From assembly GCA_021030915.1 (NCBI GenBank), contig JAGEMR010000048.1, positions 124,001 through 188,000 on the forward strand: a DNA stretch of 64,000 bases. The letters run 5' to 3'. Shown in pieces: positions 47,794 to 58,759 of this stretch. The position numbers and the translations under genes are program-made. Source of the DNA: Astrothelium macrocarpum (taxonomy: Eukaryota; Ascomycota; Dothideomycetes; Trypetheliales; Trypetheliaceae). Below the pieces are notes generated by a model. That model saw nothing but the letters and a program-made list of their open reading frames with translations. It was not told where the DNA came from and did no database searches. How positions within the stretch are numbered: the stretch's first letter is position 1; each line of letters starts with the position of its first letter.

Positions 47794-50693
47794 TCACCTG
47801 ATACTATCACCTCGAGCCAGTTCATTATCGTCCAATCCATCATTGACATCTTTGAGATATTTGTCGAAACGGCTAGAAAGGTCGATCACATGCTTCAGTC
47901 TTTCGAATGTGAGCGGCTTCTTTTCATATCTGGCAAGCTGGCGGCCGGTAGTTAAAACATTACGTATTTGTCTACCATTGAGAACGTAGCGGGCGAGATC
48001 GCCGATGTGTCGCTCCAGATCATCGATGTCAAGCTCATCGGGCTGAGAACTCACAAGACGCTCGAGGAAGTTTCTCCAGATTTGCTTTCTCGAAGACAAA
48101 CCAAGGGTCTCGTAGTGAATCGCGAATTGAATCCTTGACTTGAAACCTTCGTCAAATGTTCCAACTCGATTACTTGTGAGAATGAGAATGCCTGTATGTA
48201 TTAGACCATTCGTTGAACGCATATTTTGTACATCCTACCGTCGTAATATTCCAGGACGCGTAAGAAGACTGCAAAATTCTGTTAGTCGGCTTCAGCCAAG
48301 GTGAAGTAGTGTATTCACCAGAAACCAGAGCGTTCCGATTGATATCAATCAGTGATCGCTCTTGCAGAAATACCTCTGCCTCATCGAGAAGAACAACTAC
48401 AACAACAGTCAATGAAGGCCCACATTCGGAGAGCAAATGCGCTTACCGCAGTCCCACAATTTCCCCAGTTCCAACACGGTCCTTAGATGTTTCTCAACAG
48501 CTGTAGGTGAGCTACCGATGTCTCCGCACGTCACGCGATACAACGGCTTATGGGCATACTCGGCGACACTGTTCACACGTCATTCAGGTTTCCATTTTTG
48601 AAACTCTCAAAGCGACTTAGGTGGATATTGTCAAGACAGTGCCGCGGATCGTGGATCACTGGCATTCGAGGGCCTACCTTTCGGCAGTCAAAGTTTTGCC
48701 TGTTCCAGGTCCTCTTCAAAAAGTTAAAAGGGTCCTGACAATACAAAGTTAGCTTTGACGTACCCATGAAGAAGAATAACCAAGCCGTTGCCCTTGCCGT
48801 CTATGATATCAGTTGCATTAACAGGTTCGATTACATTCATGACCAAGGCCTTGATAAATGATTTCAGATCCTCGCCAAGGACCACAGTATCAAAAGCTGC
48901 CTGGTTCCACTCAACCTCAGTTAGATTCGAGACGAGTAGGACCCCTATCACTTAATTAGCCTGATACGAAGCTGTAGCAACTCACTTACGCCAGGTCTTA
49001 TCCTGAAAACCAAAAGCTAAAATATTCAATGGCAATAGAAATATGAAGCCGTCTCCGGGAGGCTCATTTTCTTGCGAATCGCTCTTCTTTAGGTCGCTAA
49101 CTGTATTGCTTCCGGCAATTGACGAGGAAGGATATGCGCGTCGATATTGCTGTACGTCGACCATAAATCGCATTCCAGACTGTTCGAGTGGAACCACTTA
49201 GTGGTTGCTCTGCAACGAAACAAAGATCGAGATTACTCACAAATGTTTCATCGTGATTAGGAGCCTGACTGAAGTATGAAACAAACTTTCTTTCCCTACA
49301 TGCCCAGAACATCTCTCCACGAGTTTTGACGAGCTCTCTATCTGCTTTTGAAAGACACTTCTCTGGAAAACAAGGTAGCTTTTGGATCTCAATTGGTTGA
49401 TCTTTTTCAGAGGTACATACAAAGCTTCTTTTGCTCGCAACCTTGTAAAAGTTACCATCAAATTCCCAATGCAGAGTTTCAATGTCAAAGGTAACGTTCA
49501 TTGACTCATGAGTCTGTCCTGGTTTTGGCTTCTCATCTGATGGTAGTTGCCACTGATTTACCTTTGGCCACTGTTGGATTTGGTAGAGTCTTTGGAAAGT
49601 GATACCGCGAGGATCGTTGTTTTCAACAACAATTGATCCTGGGACCTGCATGTATTGAGTACCATGGATATATGGGGACTTTAAAAAATCTTCAACCTTA
49701 CAAATAGGTATTCAAGGTATCTATGCGTGATTCTGCCCTCGGAAAGAAGTTTGTCTACTTCTTCAAAATCTTGCTTCTTCTCTTCATATAGAGTTTTCAC
49801 AAAAAGCTCGAGGTGACTCCGATGTTGTTCTTCGGTTTGTTCTGCTAGCCTTTGCGGCAGAATATCTCCTAGATGGTACATCCAAATGTGTGGATTCCGA
49901 ATATTTTTCTTCTCCACTATTCGTGACATTGGAACAATAGGAAGATCCTTCAGGGCAACACGGAGTGCGTCCACGAGTAGTGCCGAGGTTAGCCAAATAT
50001 TTTGCTCTCGTGGAACAGGATCTTCTCCCGCTTTCGTTTGGCGGCTTCCCCAAGCGCAACACTGGTAGTCTTGAAACACAATAAATCCCAGGCCTGGTTG
50101 CTGGGCGATATGAAGATCCAAGTTTTGATACCGGTCCCGGCTTACAAGGTGCCCTTCTTCAGCCACCAAGGGAGCATCGATATCTATACTAGTAGATCTC
50201 AAACGGACACAGTGCCTCCGGTGAAGGACAGTGTAGGCTGCAGGATGATTTACTGGAGAAGGACTGCGGCTTTCCTCATCTGGGACGGAATCTTCACAAG
50301 ATAGCTGCGATCGCCGATATGCAGTGATAGCTTTCAGGATAGTCTCATCGTCAAAAGCACTTTTAACACCAATTAGCTGACAAAGGAATTCCTTCCAATC
50401 TGGTTCATAGAGATGCCTATGCACTGGAGGAATTGCTGCTGCAGACATAGAATATTGACGATCTGCTGCAACAGACTCTGGATTGTCCGTTCGCAGCCTT
50501 TTGCTCGATCCAGTTTCTTGCGAGGTGATCTAAGCATGTTAGCTTCTTTGAGACTGTTTGTTCATTGCTGGTTCATCTGTCGGCTGTTTGTTGCACAAGG
50601 TCGACATACATCTGTGCCCGCAGATCTTTTCTTATTTTTGGTTGTCACAGAGACGGGAGTACCGTTCTCATCAACGGAATGATGTCCACTCAT
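47794..50693 (-). CDS. AAA+ ATPase with N-terminal DUF7025-type region
   Basis: Ten exons in transcript order: 50693-50610, 50529-49702, 49645-49241, 49179-48990, 48944-48764, 48713-48678, 48568-48447, 48396-48319, 48268-48239, 48191-47794. All are in phase and give 783 residues. The N-terminal 500 residues contain the DUF7025-like region (YLEYLFVPGSIVVENNDPRG, FDGNFYKVASKRSF, RFMVDVQQYRRAYPSSS). The AAA module has Walker A GGPGTGKT at about 563-570, entirely on 36-nt exon 6. Walker B (VVLLDEAEVFLQER) is at about 616, with sensor TSNR and the arginine-finger segment GFKSRIQF. Such fungal ATPases are abundant and mostly uncharacterised; substrate and location are unknown. The start is moved upstream of an internal Met because exon 1 (MSGHHSVDENGTPVS) splices cleanly. 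Confidence 0.88.
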
Positions 50694-50997
50694 TTCTGTT
50701 TTGTGAGCAGAAAAAGCGGTATCGATTATCTGACGAAGGCCCGTAGCGTTGTTGCATTAAATTGTTTCGTCCATCGACAATGGATCACTCGGATTTTTGA
50801 CGTAGCTGCCGCTAGGCTGGGGATTGCCGGATTGATTACAGACGTCGGCGGGTTGAGGCTGTGTCTTTGCCACATCGCTATCTCTGTCGGCCTGTGCACA
50901 GCACGGAATGTGGAGAAGCTAGGCAGCAGTCAAATTTTGAGGATTCTGCGTGAAATGCTATTTTCCATATCTGACGGATAAGCTCAGAAGCGTGAAC
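50694..50997. promoter_or_regulatory. head-to-head promoter of the AAA and DUF7708 genes
   Basis: About 304 bp separates the two proposed start codons, so promoters must be shared or overlapping. No motif recognised. Confidence 0.45.
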
Positions 50998-52753
50998 ATG
51001 AGCTTCAAACACGTCTCAAATACAGTAGAGCGGTAATGCGTAGGATAACTAGGTACTGTGAGGAAATGCTAACCTTATGAAGGTGCAAAGAACCTGACCC
51101 CGCCCTGGTAGCCTTTAGAGAGGCTATGAAACAACTTGAAGGCGTTCTCAGTACAGATCATTCCCTGCGACAATTGCTTTCTGGCCAGACCGATATCGTC
51201 AGTATCCACCAAATCGTAGCAGAAGCCCGAGAACATTACGAGCGCCGTATCAATAGCAAAGCCCGCAAATGGATAACAAGGCTTTCGGCTAGATTGCATT
51301 TATATGGTGGAATTATGGACGTCTTCGTGCAACAACATCCGGAATATGTGTCACTTGCATGGGGGATGTTCAAGCTTCTGTTTCTGGTTGGTGCATGACG
51401 CATTTTCCGCCTGGACTGGAAACCACTAATATAATGCCAAGGGTGTAGTCAACCATGAGGAACTTACCAAAGAACTTGCGAAAGCGCTCTGCCAAATCGC
51501 AGACGTCTTACCACAAGCAGAGCGCGACCTCCTACTCCATCCTTCCGACGCTATGAAAGGCCTCGTCGCCACTCTTTACGCAAAGGTAATCTGCTTTTCC
51601 CAGAGAGCAATACAGTGGTATGCCGAAGGCAAAATCAAGCACGCTGTATCGGCGGTGCTTCAGCCATACAGCCTTCGGTTTAGAGACATAGTGAGCGATG
51701 TGTCCGATATTTCCCAACGCATTGAACGGCTTGCACACAACATGAGCAGAGTAGAACTGCGAAATGTTCGACTGGAGCTCCAGGATAATCGGAAGGAGCT
51801 CATTGAGAGCCGTAAAGAGCTTCAAGAGATGCGAAAGGAGCATCAAGATACGCAGATGGCATTGTCAGAGATGAGAGACCTGTTAGAGCGTAAGTGGATA
51901 GAATCATTCTTCGCACGCACACTAAGAGGAAATTTCAGGCCATCACACCTTACAGTACACAGGTCTACTCGACACAAGCCGAAGGCTAGGCCAAGTTCAG
52001 TTGTCTCAAATGTTGACTTTCACAGCTTCTTCGAGTCTCCCACCACCAGAGGAATGCCGCCGGCTATACTATCCGAAACGATGTCGGCATCGCGAACTTG
52101 GCGACCAAAGCCCCATGATTCGATGCACAGCTCAGCTTCAAAAGTGGGCAGCGAGCTCGGAATCATCGCAAATTATCATATGCGCATCTTCGATCCCGGG
52201 CATCAGAGCTATCAGAAGCTTTGCCGTTGATGCAATTGACCTGATTAATACTGCAAATATCCCCGTTATATGGGCTTTGCCGCCACGGATACAGTCGACA
52301 AGAGAGCATAGGTCAACTGATGTGTTGAAACATCTGGTATACCAAACAGTTCAGCAAAATGCGGCATTCCAGAATGAACGTGCTGCAACGTTGAGCGGAG
52401 TCCGGTTCCAAACAGCGACAACAGACCATGGATGGTTTAATTTGCTTGCATCAGTCTTGGATGGCATATCACAGATCTATATGATCATAGACATGAGCGT
52501 ATTAGATTTCGACTCCGAGGCGGACGGAGCTTGGCCAATGCTGTTCAGCCATATGTTCTCGGAGCTCGCGGCCAGGAAGGTGAGCATAGTGGTCAAGGTA
52601 GCTTTTATTTGTCATTCTTCCCAACAGAGAAACAAGCTTGGAGACTTCGACGACATCCAAAGACTATCCTTACTTAACTTTAGGTTCGGGAAGGTCTTGA
52701 AGGCCCGTAGGCGATGTGCTGGTCGGCAGAGACGAAGAGGGGAGATTTTATAA
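50998..52753 (+). CDS. DUF7708-type fungal protein (NLR-like N-terminal module)
   Basis: Four exons (50998-51032, 51083-51390, 51449-51889, 51939-52753) give 532 residues. Exon 1 (MSFKHVSNTVER) is inferred from a clean in-phase splice; the remaining junctions are well supported. Residues about 20-200 match the DUF7708 pattern (RKWITRLSARLHLYGGIMDV, HPEYVSLAWGMFKLLFLVVN, ELAKALCQIADVLPQAE). A coiled coil of repeated ELQ/KEL heptads follows (about 205-260). Then comes YTGLLDTSRRLGQVQLSQML and a C-terminal region with SFAVDAIDLINTANIPVIWA. DUF7708 heads many fungal NACHT/ankyrin NOD-like receptors, but this protein has no NACHT or repeat domain. It may be a stand-alone signalling component. Function unknown. 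Confidence 0.75.
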
Positions 52754-54673
52754 GGGCGGAAGGACGCCTTTTGACACTAATACCAATCGCGCTAGAAGGT
52801 GGAATATTGGAGGCGCTTGAGCCACCCATCCACCCAAGCCCAAAGTCAAGTTAGCCAGAGGCTCACCCCCACACTTCGAGAACTTTGCATCTCTTGCATC
52901 CGCCCTAACACGTTAACATTCTCGATACCTGGCAAGACTCCAGGACAGCTCCTATCTGACCAACTACGATTTGGGTGATCAGAGGTACAGAGGGTGAGCA
53001 CGAAAATCCTGACGATTGTCTAGTTCAAATTTCGTATCATTTTCGAACACCGAATTTTCAAGTTTTATCAAAGAAGGAACTTTCGTGTCCAGAAAGCTTG
53101 AAACGAAAGCGACGAAGCAAAAGCCTATACTATGTAGAGATGAGATGATTCCGCCTGCTTTGAGGGCGTGTCCGGTTTTGCATTACTACTATTTGGGACT
53201 GTCACCAACATCCCGTCCATTGTAGCTAGCTGTCGAAACAATAGAGATAGTGGATGACATTAGCTCTCTCTCCCGAAGGCCAGAGATGCGGAGCAGTGCT
53301 CATTGACTTGAACCAGCGGTACCATCGGCTTTTCTCTTAGATTTGTTTTGTTTTGTTTTGTACGGAGTACGGCTTCCGACAGCCCTAGACTTTAGTCTGG
53401 AAGCCTCGGATCTTTTTAAACTAGCCATCTTTCAGCTTGTGTTGTCGAAGTGCTTTGCACAGCGTCATGTTGCAGCTTCCAAGTCCCATGCAAGACTTGT
53501 GCTTCTCTGTGCAATTTCCAACAGTGTGAGTAGAACTATTGGCATTGAATCACCTTTTCCTGTATGCACACCACCTCTCCTTCCATTATACAGATAGAAT
53601 GTGGGATTCAACCTCTCGTACGCTACATAACTTCGCACTACAAGAGTTTATACTGAAAAATCACAGATTGTGCTTTCAAAATTCAGCTAAACTCAAAAAA
53701 TGATCGTGAGCACAGCATTCTACGCTGTTCAATCATGTATTGAGACACGAATCACTACATTGCTTCTGCCATCAATTGGTGTGGTACCTACCATAGGGCA
53801 TGACCCGTAGCACAAGCCTTTGTTGGACCGTCTCAAGACTCTTGCTGCAATTCTCTAGTTGCAGGGCTCCTGGGTCCCAAATAGATTTTCCTTATCTTCC
53901 ACCAATAACAATGGTGCCATTCTCAAATAAGATCGATATCTAGACAAACCAAGAAAATGCATTAGTACGCTACTACCGGAGACGGGACTTTCTCAAAGAG
54001 ACTAGTTTCCGCAACGGCTAGCTGCATCGGTTCAATCAAGCGATTTTTCTTTATCAGCTTGATACTGCAGCCTGGTGTAGCCATCTTATTAATCCAGTTC
54101 TAGAGCTTAGCGGGGCTATGTCTCGGGCTTTGCTGCATTTCCGGCATCTTGCATCAACTCGTGGAGCAACTTCTGCATGGCAAAACTGCGTGACATGCTC
54201 TATAAATAGTTTCCTGTGAGGTTGCAGCCAATATCTTAATGTTTCGAGTAACGCTGAAACACCTGTGTACAATCCCTGCAAACGCGCATCATTGCTTATC
54301 GATCCAAAGTGTTGCCTACCTGTGCTCTAGCAAGCTTAAGGAGACGTGATGATTGGCTTCTCTGTCTTCAGGCGGGAAAATTGATGGTGTCCAACTCAGT
54401 CTTTCCAGGTCAGCCAGTCCCTGGCGTGGGACGAGTCTTGGAGATGACTCGCCAGTAACAGAGAGAAAGTTGACAAACAAGATAAACGACCTGACAGCAT
54501 ATGTCCTGTAGCTGAGTTGCATAGCCTCATGCAATGCTGTCGAAGTTCAGCTATATCAGGTCTGGCGAGCCTGTTTTCAGATTTCTGAAACAAACGCTCG
54601 CTCTCATACTTTCCTGCAATGATCCTTCAATTTCCTTCTGCATAAACAATTTCTAAGCCACTCTTCTTTCCCA
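52754..54673. other. intergenic region with a short pentanucleotide repeat
   Basis: About 1.9 kb without a supported gene. It holds a TTTTG repeat. Minus-strand frames at 54054-54593 look protein-like but cannot be joined in phase. Confidence 0.4.
53342..53360 (+). repeat. (TTTTG)n microsatellite
   Basis: About four copies of the TTTTG unit in a row, followed directly by the partly symmetric TACGGAGTAC. Confidence 0.85.
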
Positions 54674-56728
54674 ATGGCGAAGCAATATTCTGTAGTAAAC
54701 AATATATCACTTGGCTCAGATGCAGACTCCATCGAGAGGGGTACGACAACCATACTCGATCGAGATACCGCCTACCAGGGCCCTCAAGATACCTTGAAGT
54801 CCGAGCCTGCATCTGCCGGTTTCAAAGAGGGTAGAGAGAGTTCTAGCGAGTCGCCACGGCCGAACAAATGGACTTGGAGCTTCACATCGTCTAATCCTTC
54901 AAGCGAGAAGCGCGCGTCTATCGTGCAAACCGTCGGTTTCTATGCACTTTTCAGGCGATCGCCCTGGATCCCTGAGATTCTGAACTTTGGGTTTGGAATT
55001 GGGGCTTTGGCCGGAATTATTGCGGTGCTGGCCTATTTCAATGGGCAAGCACTGCCCAATTGGCCCTTCGATATCACACTCAACGCCCTGATTGCTCTTC
55101 TTGCTACAATCATCAATGCGGGTGTTGCAGTCTCCCTTCAAAGCGGGCTGAGTCAGCTCAAATGGATCAGATTCAAATCAGGTCAGGCTCCGCTCTCTGA
55201 TTTTGAATCCTTTGATGAGGCTAGTCGAGGCTCTTTGGGCGCGCTGAAACTTCTGGCTACAAGGCGAGGAGGGTAAGCGTAATTCACCCGAAACCCCTTT
55301 TCTTTGGCTTACTCCTGTAGGATTTTTGGATCATTTGGTGCGGTAGTTGCCATCGTTTCTCTTGCCTTGGGTCCATTCGCTCAGCAGGTCATCGAATATC
55401 GCACGCGCGTTGCCGCTCGTCCAGACCTTGCTGATATTCCACGAGCTTTGAATTACACCGGTGCTCTTCCTGGAAACAGCTCGTTGAGTATGTCGAACCT
55501 TCGTGCACGCAACGATCTTATCTAATGCATGTTAGCTGGCTACGTGCCGATTCTACCAATGAAGTCAGCAGTCTACAACGGTCTCTTTGCAGAGAACAAT
55601 AAACCAGCAGCAGTGCTACCTTTCACTTGCCCAACAGGCAATTGCACATGGCCCACGTATGATACGCTCGCAATTTGCTCTGAGTGTATGGACATATCCT
55701 CTCTTATGGAGCGCCATTGTGGGCCTGGCGATACAAACGAAGAGCAACAGAGTATCGACTCATGTGGCTGGAGCGTACCTCAAGGCGCTATGCTGAATTC
55801 TTCGACGGATGTTTTCAGCATGACGCCATTCTTCCCATCCTCACAAGGAAACATGCCGTACACTACGATCATGAAATTGATCTTCATGGGCACAGAGTCC
55901 CAAACGGTTGCCAATGCTCTCAATCCATGGGCTCTTCAATGCTCCGTCGACTTTTGCGTACAAACGACATCCTCCACCGTCGTCGACGGAGCTCTCGTGG
56001 AAAACGTCACAAATACCTTCAACAACAATACAGTTATTGATATGGCCACTACTGAGCTTAGCTCTGATTCCGACAGTACTACGACAACAAACGATTATTC
56101 GGTCTATGTTCACGCCAACGGCGTTCCATACCAAGTCAGCATTGGTGCCAAACTCGCCCTCGTAGGATGGTTCTCCACCCTCTTCCGTGCAGGTTCAGCA
56201 ACCCGCAGCGCCTCTTCTTTCAATCGCACCATCTTCTCCGACAATCCCGACGCCGTTGCTGTGAATCTTACTGTCGGCATCTCCAGTGGTGTTACATTTT
56301 TTGACACTGACATCGTGACTGCCTTCTACTGGAATTATTACCAATATCCACTCGGTATACCGCTTCTTCTTTCTGACCTTGCGACCTCAATGACCGTCGC
56401 GTTTCGCTCGTTCACAGGCGCCGAGCAGGTCCAGGGCGTAGCGGAAACCATGGAGAGTTATATCCATGTGCGTTGGGCATTTTTGGTACTGCCATTGGCC
56501 GTCGTTGTATGTGCCGGTCTGTTTTTCTGGTCTGTGGTCTGGAGGACTAAAGCCGTGGGGTGTAAAGGTTGGAAGGGGAGTGCATTGGCTGTATTAAGGT
56601 GCGGGTTGGATAGGGAGGTATGTAGGAGCTTCGCAGGAATAGAGGATCTGAACAGAGCGAAAACGGTGGCTAGGGGGGTAAGGGTAGGTTTGGACGTGGA
56701 TGATGAGGGCATCTGGTTAAGGGAGTGA
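54674..56728 (+). CDS. DUF3176 integral membrane protein
   Basis: Three exons (54674-55272, 55321-55487, 55536-56728) give 652 residues. A polar N-terminus of about 95 residues precedes two helices (FGIGALAGIIAVLAYF; ITLNALIALLATIINAGVAV). The DUF3176 signature SLQSGLSQLKWIRF follows, with LSDFESFDEASRGSLGALKL. A third helix (VVAIVSLALGPFAQQVI) leads to a large glycosylated extracytoplasmic region with conserved cysteines (FTCPTGNCTWPTYDTLAIC). A last helix lies near the C-terminus (RWAFLVLPLAVVVCAGLFFW) before a cytoplasmic tail. The family is fungus-specific and of unknown function. Splicing is unambiguous. The last 200 bases are G-rich after a C-rich stretch. Confidence 0.9.
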
Positions 56729-56990
56729 GAGGTGTGCGAGGTAGAAGGAGAAAGACAGAAAACAAATTAGCAACGTTAGTAATGCCCACCCCGCGCTATT
56801 TGTGGCTGGTGCTCCAACGTGCAAGGAGCCGCTAGCCTGACGAGAAGCCTGAGCTGCAAAACACTGCCAGTTCCCTACGGCTACCAGCGCTTTCACTTGT
56901 CTCCAACTGTGTTCTCTTCGTCTCAGCTCATCTTTTGCTTCGCAGAAAAACTGGAGGTCTTGCTTTGATAAAAGTACATAGATTTCTAGT

Positions 56991-57744
56991 TTATTCATCG
57001 TTTGAGACTACATCAGGATCTTCACCCCGGGCAAGGCGCTGAGCCTTGACTACATCGAACACACCAAGCTCGTCCGTAAGCTCGTCTTTGCGGCCAAAAT
57101 ATACCGGATAGATGCAATCAAATGCACCGAATTGCAGGGCAGCGTGCACCGTGGGGACTCTTCTCCAATCGATTCTGAAATCATACCAAGTGTTACCTTC
57201 CCGTGGAAGAACGCCGTATCCTGGAAATTCGAGGGGAGGCTCTGCGTGTTTGTAACTTTGGATCAATATGGTGTCGTCCTTGGCGCTGCGCGCATCCGCA
57301 ATAGCGATGATGTCTTGTTCAATGAAGCGATGCTGGCTTTGCTTCTCCATCGCCCACTGTTGGCAGTCTTGCTCGGAGGCACCAATGAAATCGGTCTCCA
57401 AAGTCTCGTCATCCTCTAGTTTCTGTCTGAATTTCTGGCCATCGTGTGGGCCGGCGCGAGACTCAACCAGCCAGAAGGTTCTGGCGTCTGTGTTTTCACT
57501 TTTGACAGCTAAGGCTTTGCGAACGAACTGTAATCACACGTTAGTACTGCGTATTTGCCAATCAATAGATGCAACTAGCCTGCTCGGCCTCTTGGGCAAT
57601 GCAGAATAGCAACAGACAGGTCATGATAAGAGTACGACCCTGTAACTCTGCAGGAGGCTTGCAATCTACGTGATAATTTGAAATATTTAAATCAAGGTAT
57701 CGATTGAAAAAATAAAAATTAGTTGTGAATTGCCCAAGAATATT
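56991..57744 (-). CDS. unrecognised protein, 5' end unresolved, GC-AG intron
   Basis: Two exons are supported (57744-57580, 57527-56991), giving about 233 residues from the first clear acceptor. The junction works only with a GC donor (CAG then GCTAGT): it joins FCIAQEAEQ to FVRKALAVKSENTDARTFW in phase, while GT alternatives hit stops. A further upstream exon with the start codon is likely, because a CAG acceptor precedes 57744 and no ATG fits. The C-terminal part (GNTWYDFRIDWRRVPTVHAA, CIYPVYFGRKDELTDELGVF) has a folded-protein look. I do not recognise the family and assign no function. Confidence 0.55.
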
Positions 57745-58204
57745 CTGCAAATGAAAAGGAATCAGAGGAAGCTTTAAATGACACGTTAGGTCTGTACTGT
57801 GTGTACGTGCCTCAGCTCAAGAATCGATGGAGGACATCCAACAACCTGCGCGTAGGTGGATGACGTCACAGTGATTGTGTGCTATCATTTGGTAGGTGCC
57901 TGGGATCCGTCAGAAAGATGCCGAAGTCCCATAGGATTCGGATCTCGCAGGGTGCGGCTGAAGGCCACATTAATTGGTCACAGCTAGTGATACCATTACA
58001 CATGGCAATGGCATTTGAACTACTCAGACACAGGATTATACATAAGCCAATGGTAGGCGCTCAATGAAATAGATATTGTATTTCAGATCTTTACTAGATA
58101 CAGGCAATTCTACGAATCCAGTGCGGCAGGAACCAGCCTAGCCGCCTGAAATATATCCCGTTCAAGCCATAATCAAACCAAGATGAACGATAGCACTTCT
58201 ATAT
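57745..58204. other. intergenic region
   Basis: About 460 bp, probably including an unresolved first exon of the minus-strand gene at 56991-57744. Nothing else seen. Confidence 0.4.
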
Positions 58205-58759
58205 CTAGCATCCAGTGCCACGATTGGATAGACAAACGTCGGTACAAGTCGACTCAGCTAGAACATTGTAAACCTTGCCCGAGATTCCGTTAGAGGTGCA
58301 CGTTGTCATGATGTTATTTGCGTAGTTAACCAAGTCACCCTTATTGAGACCCGGAACCGCTTTGCTCCACGAAACGCAACAGTATTGATTTGACTCTGCC
58401 GCGGAACCCTCGTAGCAGATCTGACGGGGCGAAGAAGCGATCGGAACCTGCGAGTCGCCGCCGAGCTCAGTCACGAGTTGGTCGCAGATGTCGTTGCGTG
58501 CCGAGTGTTTGGAGGAACAGGACGGCGCGGCGTTAGTGCCGCAAGAAGATCGTTCTTGCACCTTGCTGGGTGCCAATGACGTGGATCTAGTGCTATTTGG
58601 ATGTCCCAGGTAAATCAGGGAACCGTGTGCTGTTGCCTCGCGAAAGAGCTCGACATATTCTTTGGGAGTTAGGATCTCGATGTGGTCCTGTCCAGTAAGA
58701 GGAGAAGCCATCAGACTGGTGGCGCAAGCAAGGACGAGGATGATTGATTTGAATTGCAT
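58205..58759 (-). CDS. small secreted cysteine-rich protein (ten cysteines)
   Basis: A single exon of 184 residues. The signal peptide MQFKSIILVLACATSLMA is followed by a propeptide-like segment (about 20-70). A domain with ten cysteines follows (SSCGTN, PSCSS, DICDQL, QICYEG, QYCCVSW, TTCTSNG, STCTDVCLS, TGC). The strongly patterned core, from ARNDICDQLVTELGGDS to the terminal CLSNRGTGC, recalls a family of secreted ascomycete proteins, but I cannot name it. The even cysteine number fits five disulphides. Such proteins act at the cell surface or toward other organisms; effector or antimicrobial activity is speculation. The start is the only ATG giving a signal peptide. Confidence 0.8.
   Translation of the reverse strand: MQFKSIILVLACATSLMASPLTGQDHIEILTPKEYVELFREATAHGSLIYLGHPNSTRSTSLAPSKVQERSSCGTNAAPSCSSKHSARNDICDQLVTELGGDSQVPIASSPRQICYEGSAAESNQYCCVSWSKAVPGLNKGDLVNYANNIMTTCTSNGISGKVYNVLAESTCTDVCLSNRGTGC

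Noticed and set aside
48678..48770. AAA Walker A apparently one residue short or interrupted by an insertion
   Set aside because: The donor is two bases further on (CATGG then GTACGT) and the acceptor is AAG at 48715-48714, which gives a complete GGPGTGKT.
49646..49704. Frameshift or premature stop in the AAA gene after YLEYLF
   Set aside because: A normal 56-nt intron (49701-49646) with a GCAG acceptor joins YLEYLF to VPGSIVVENN in phase.
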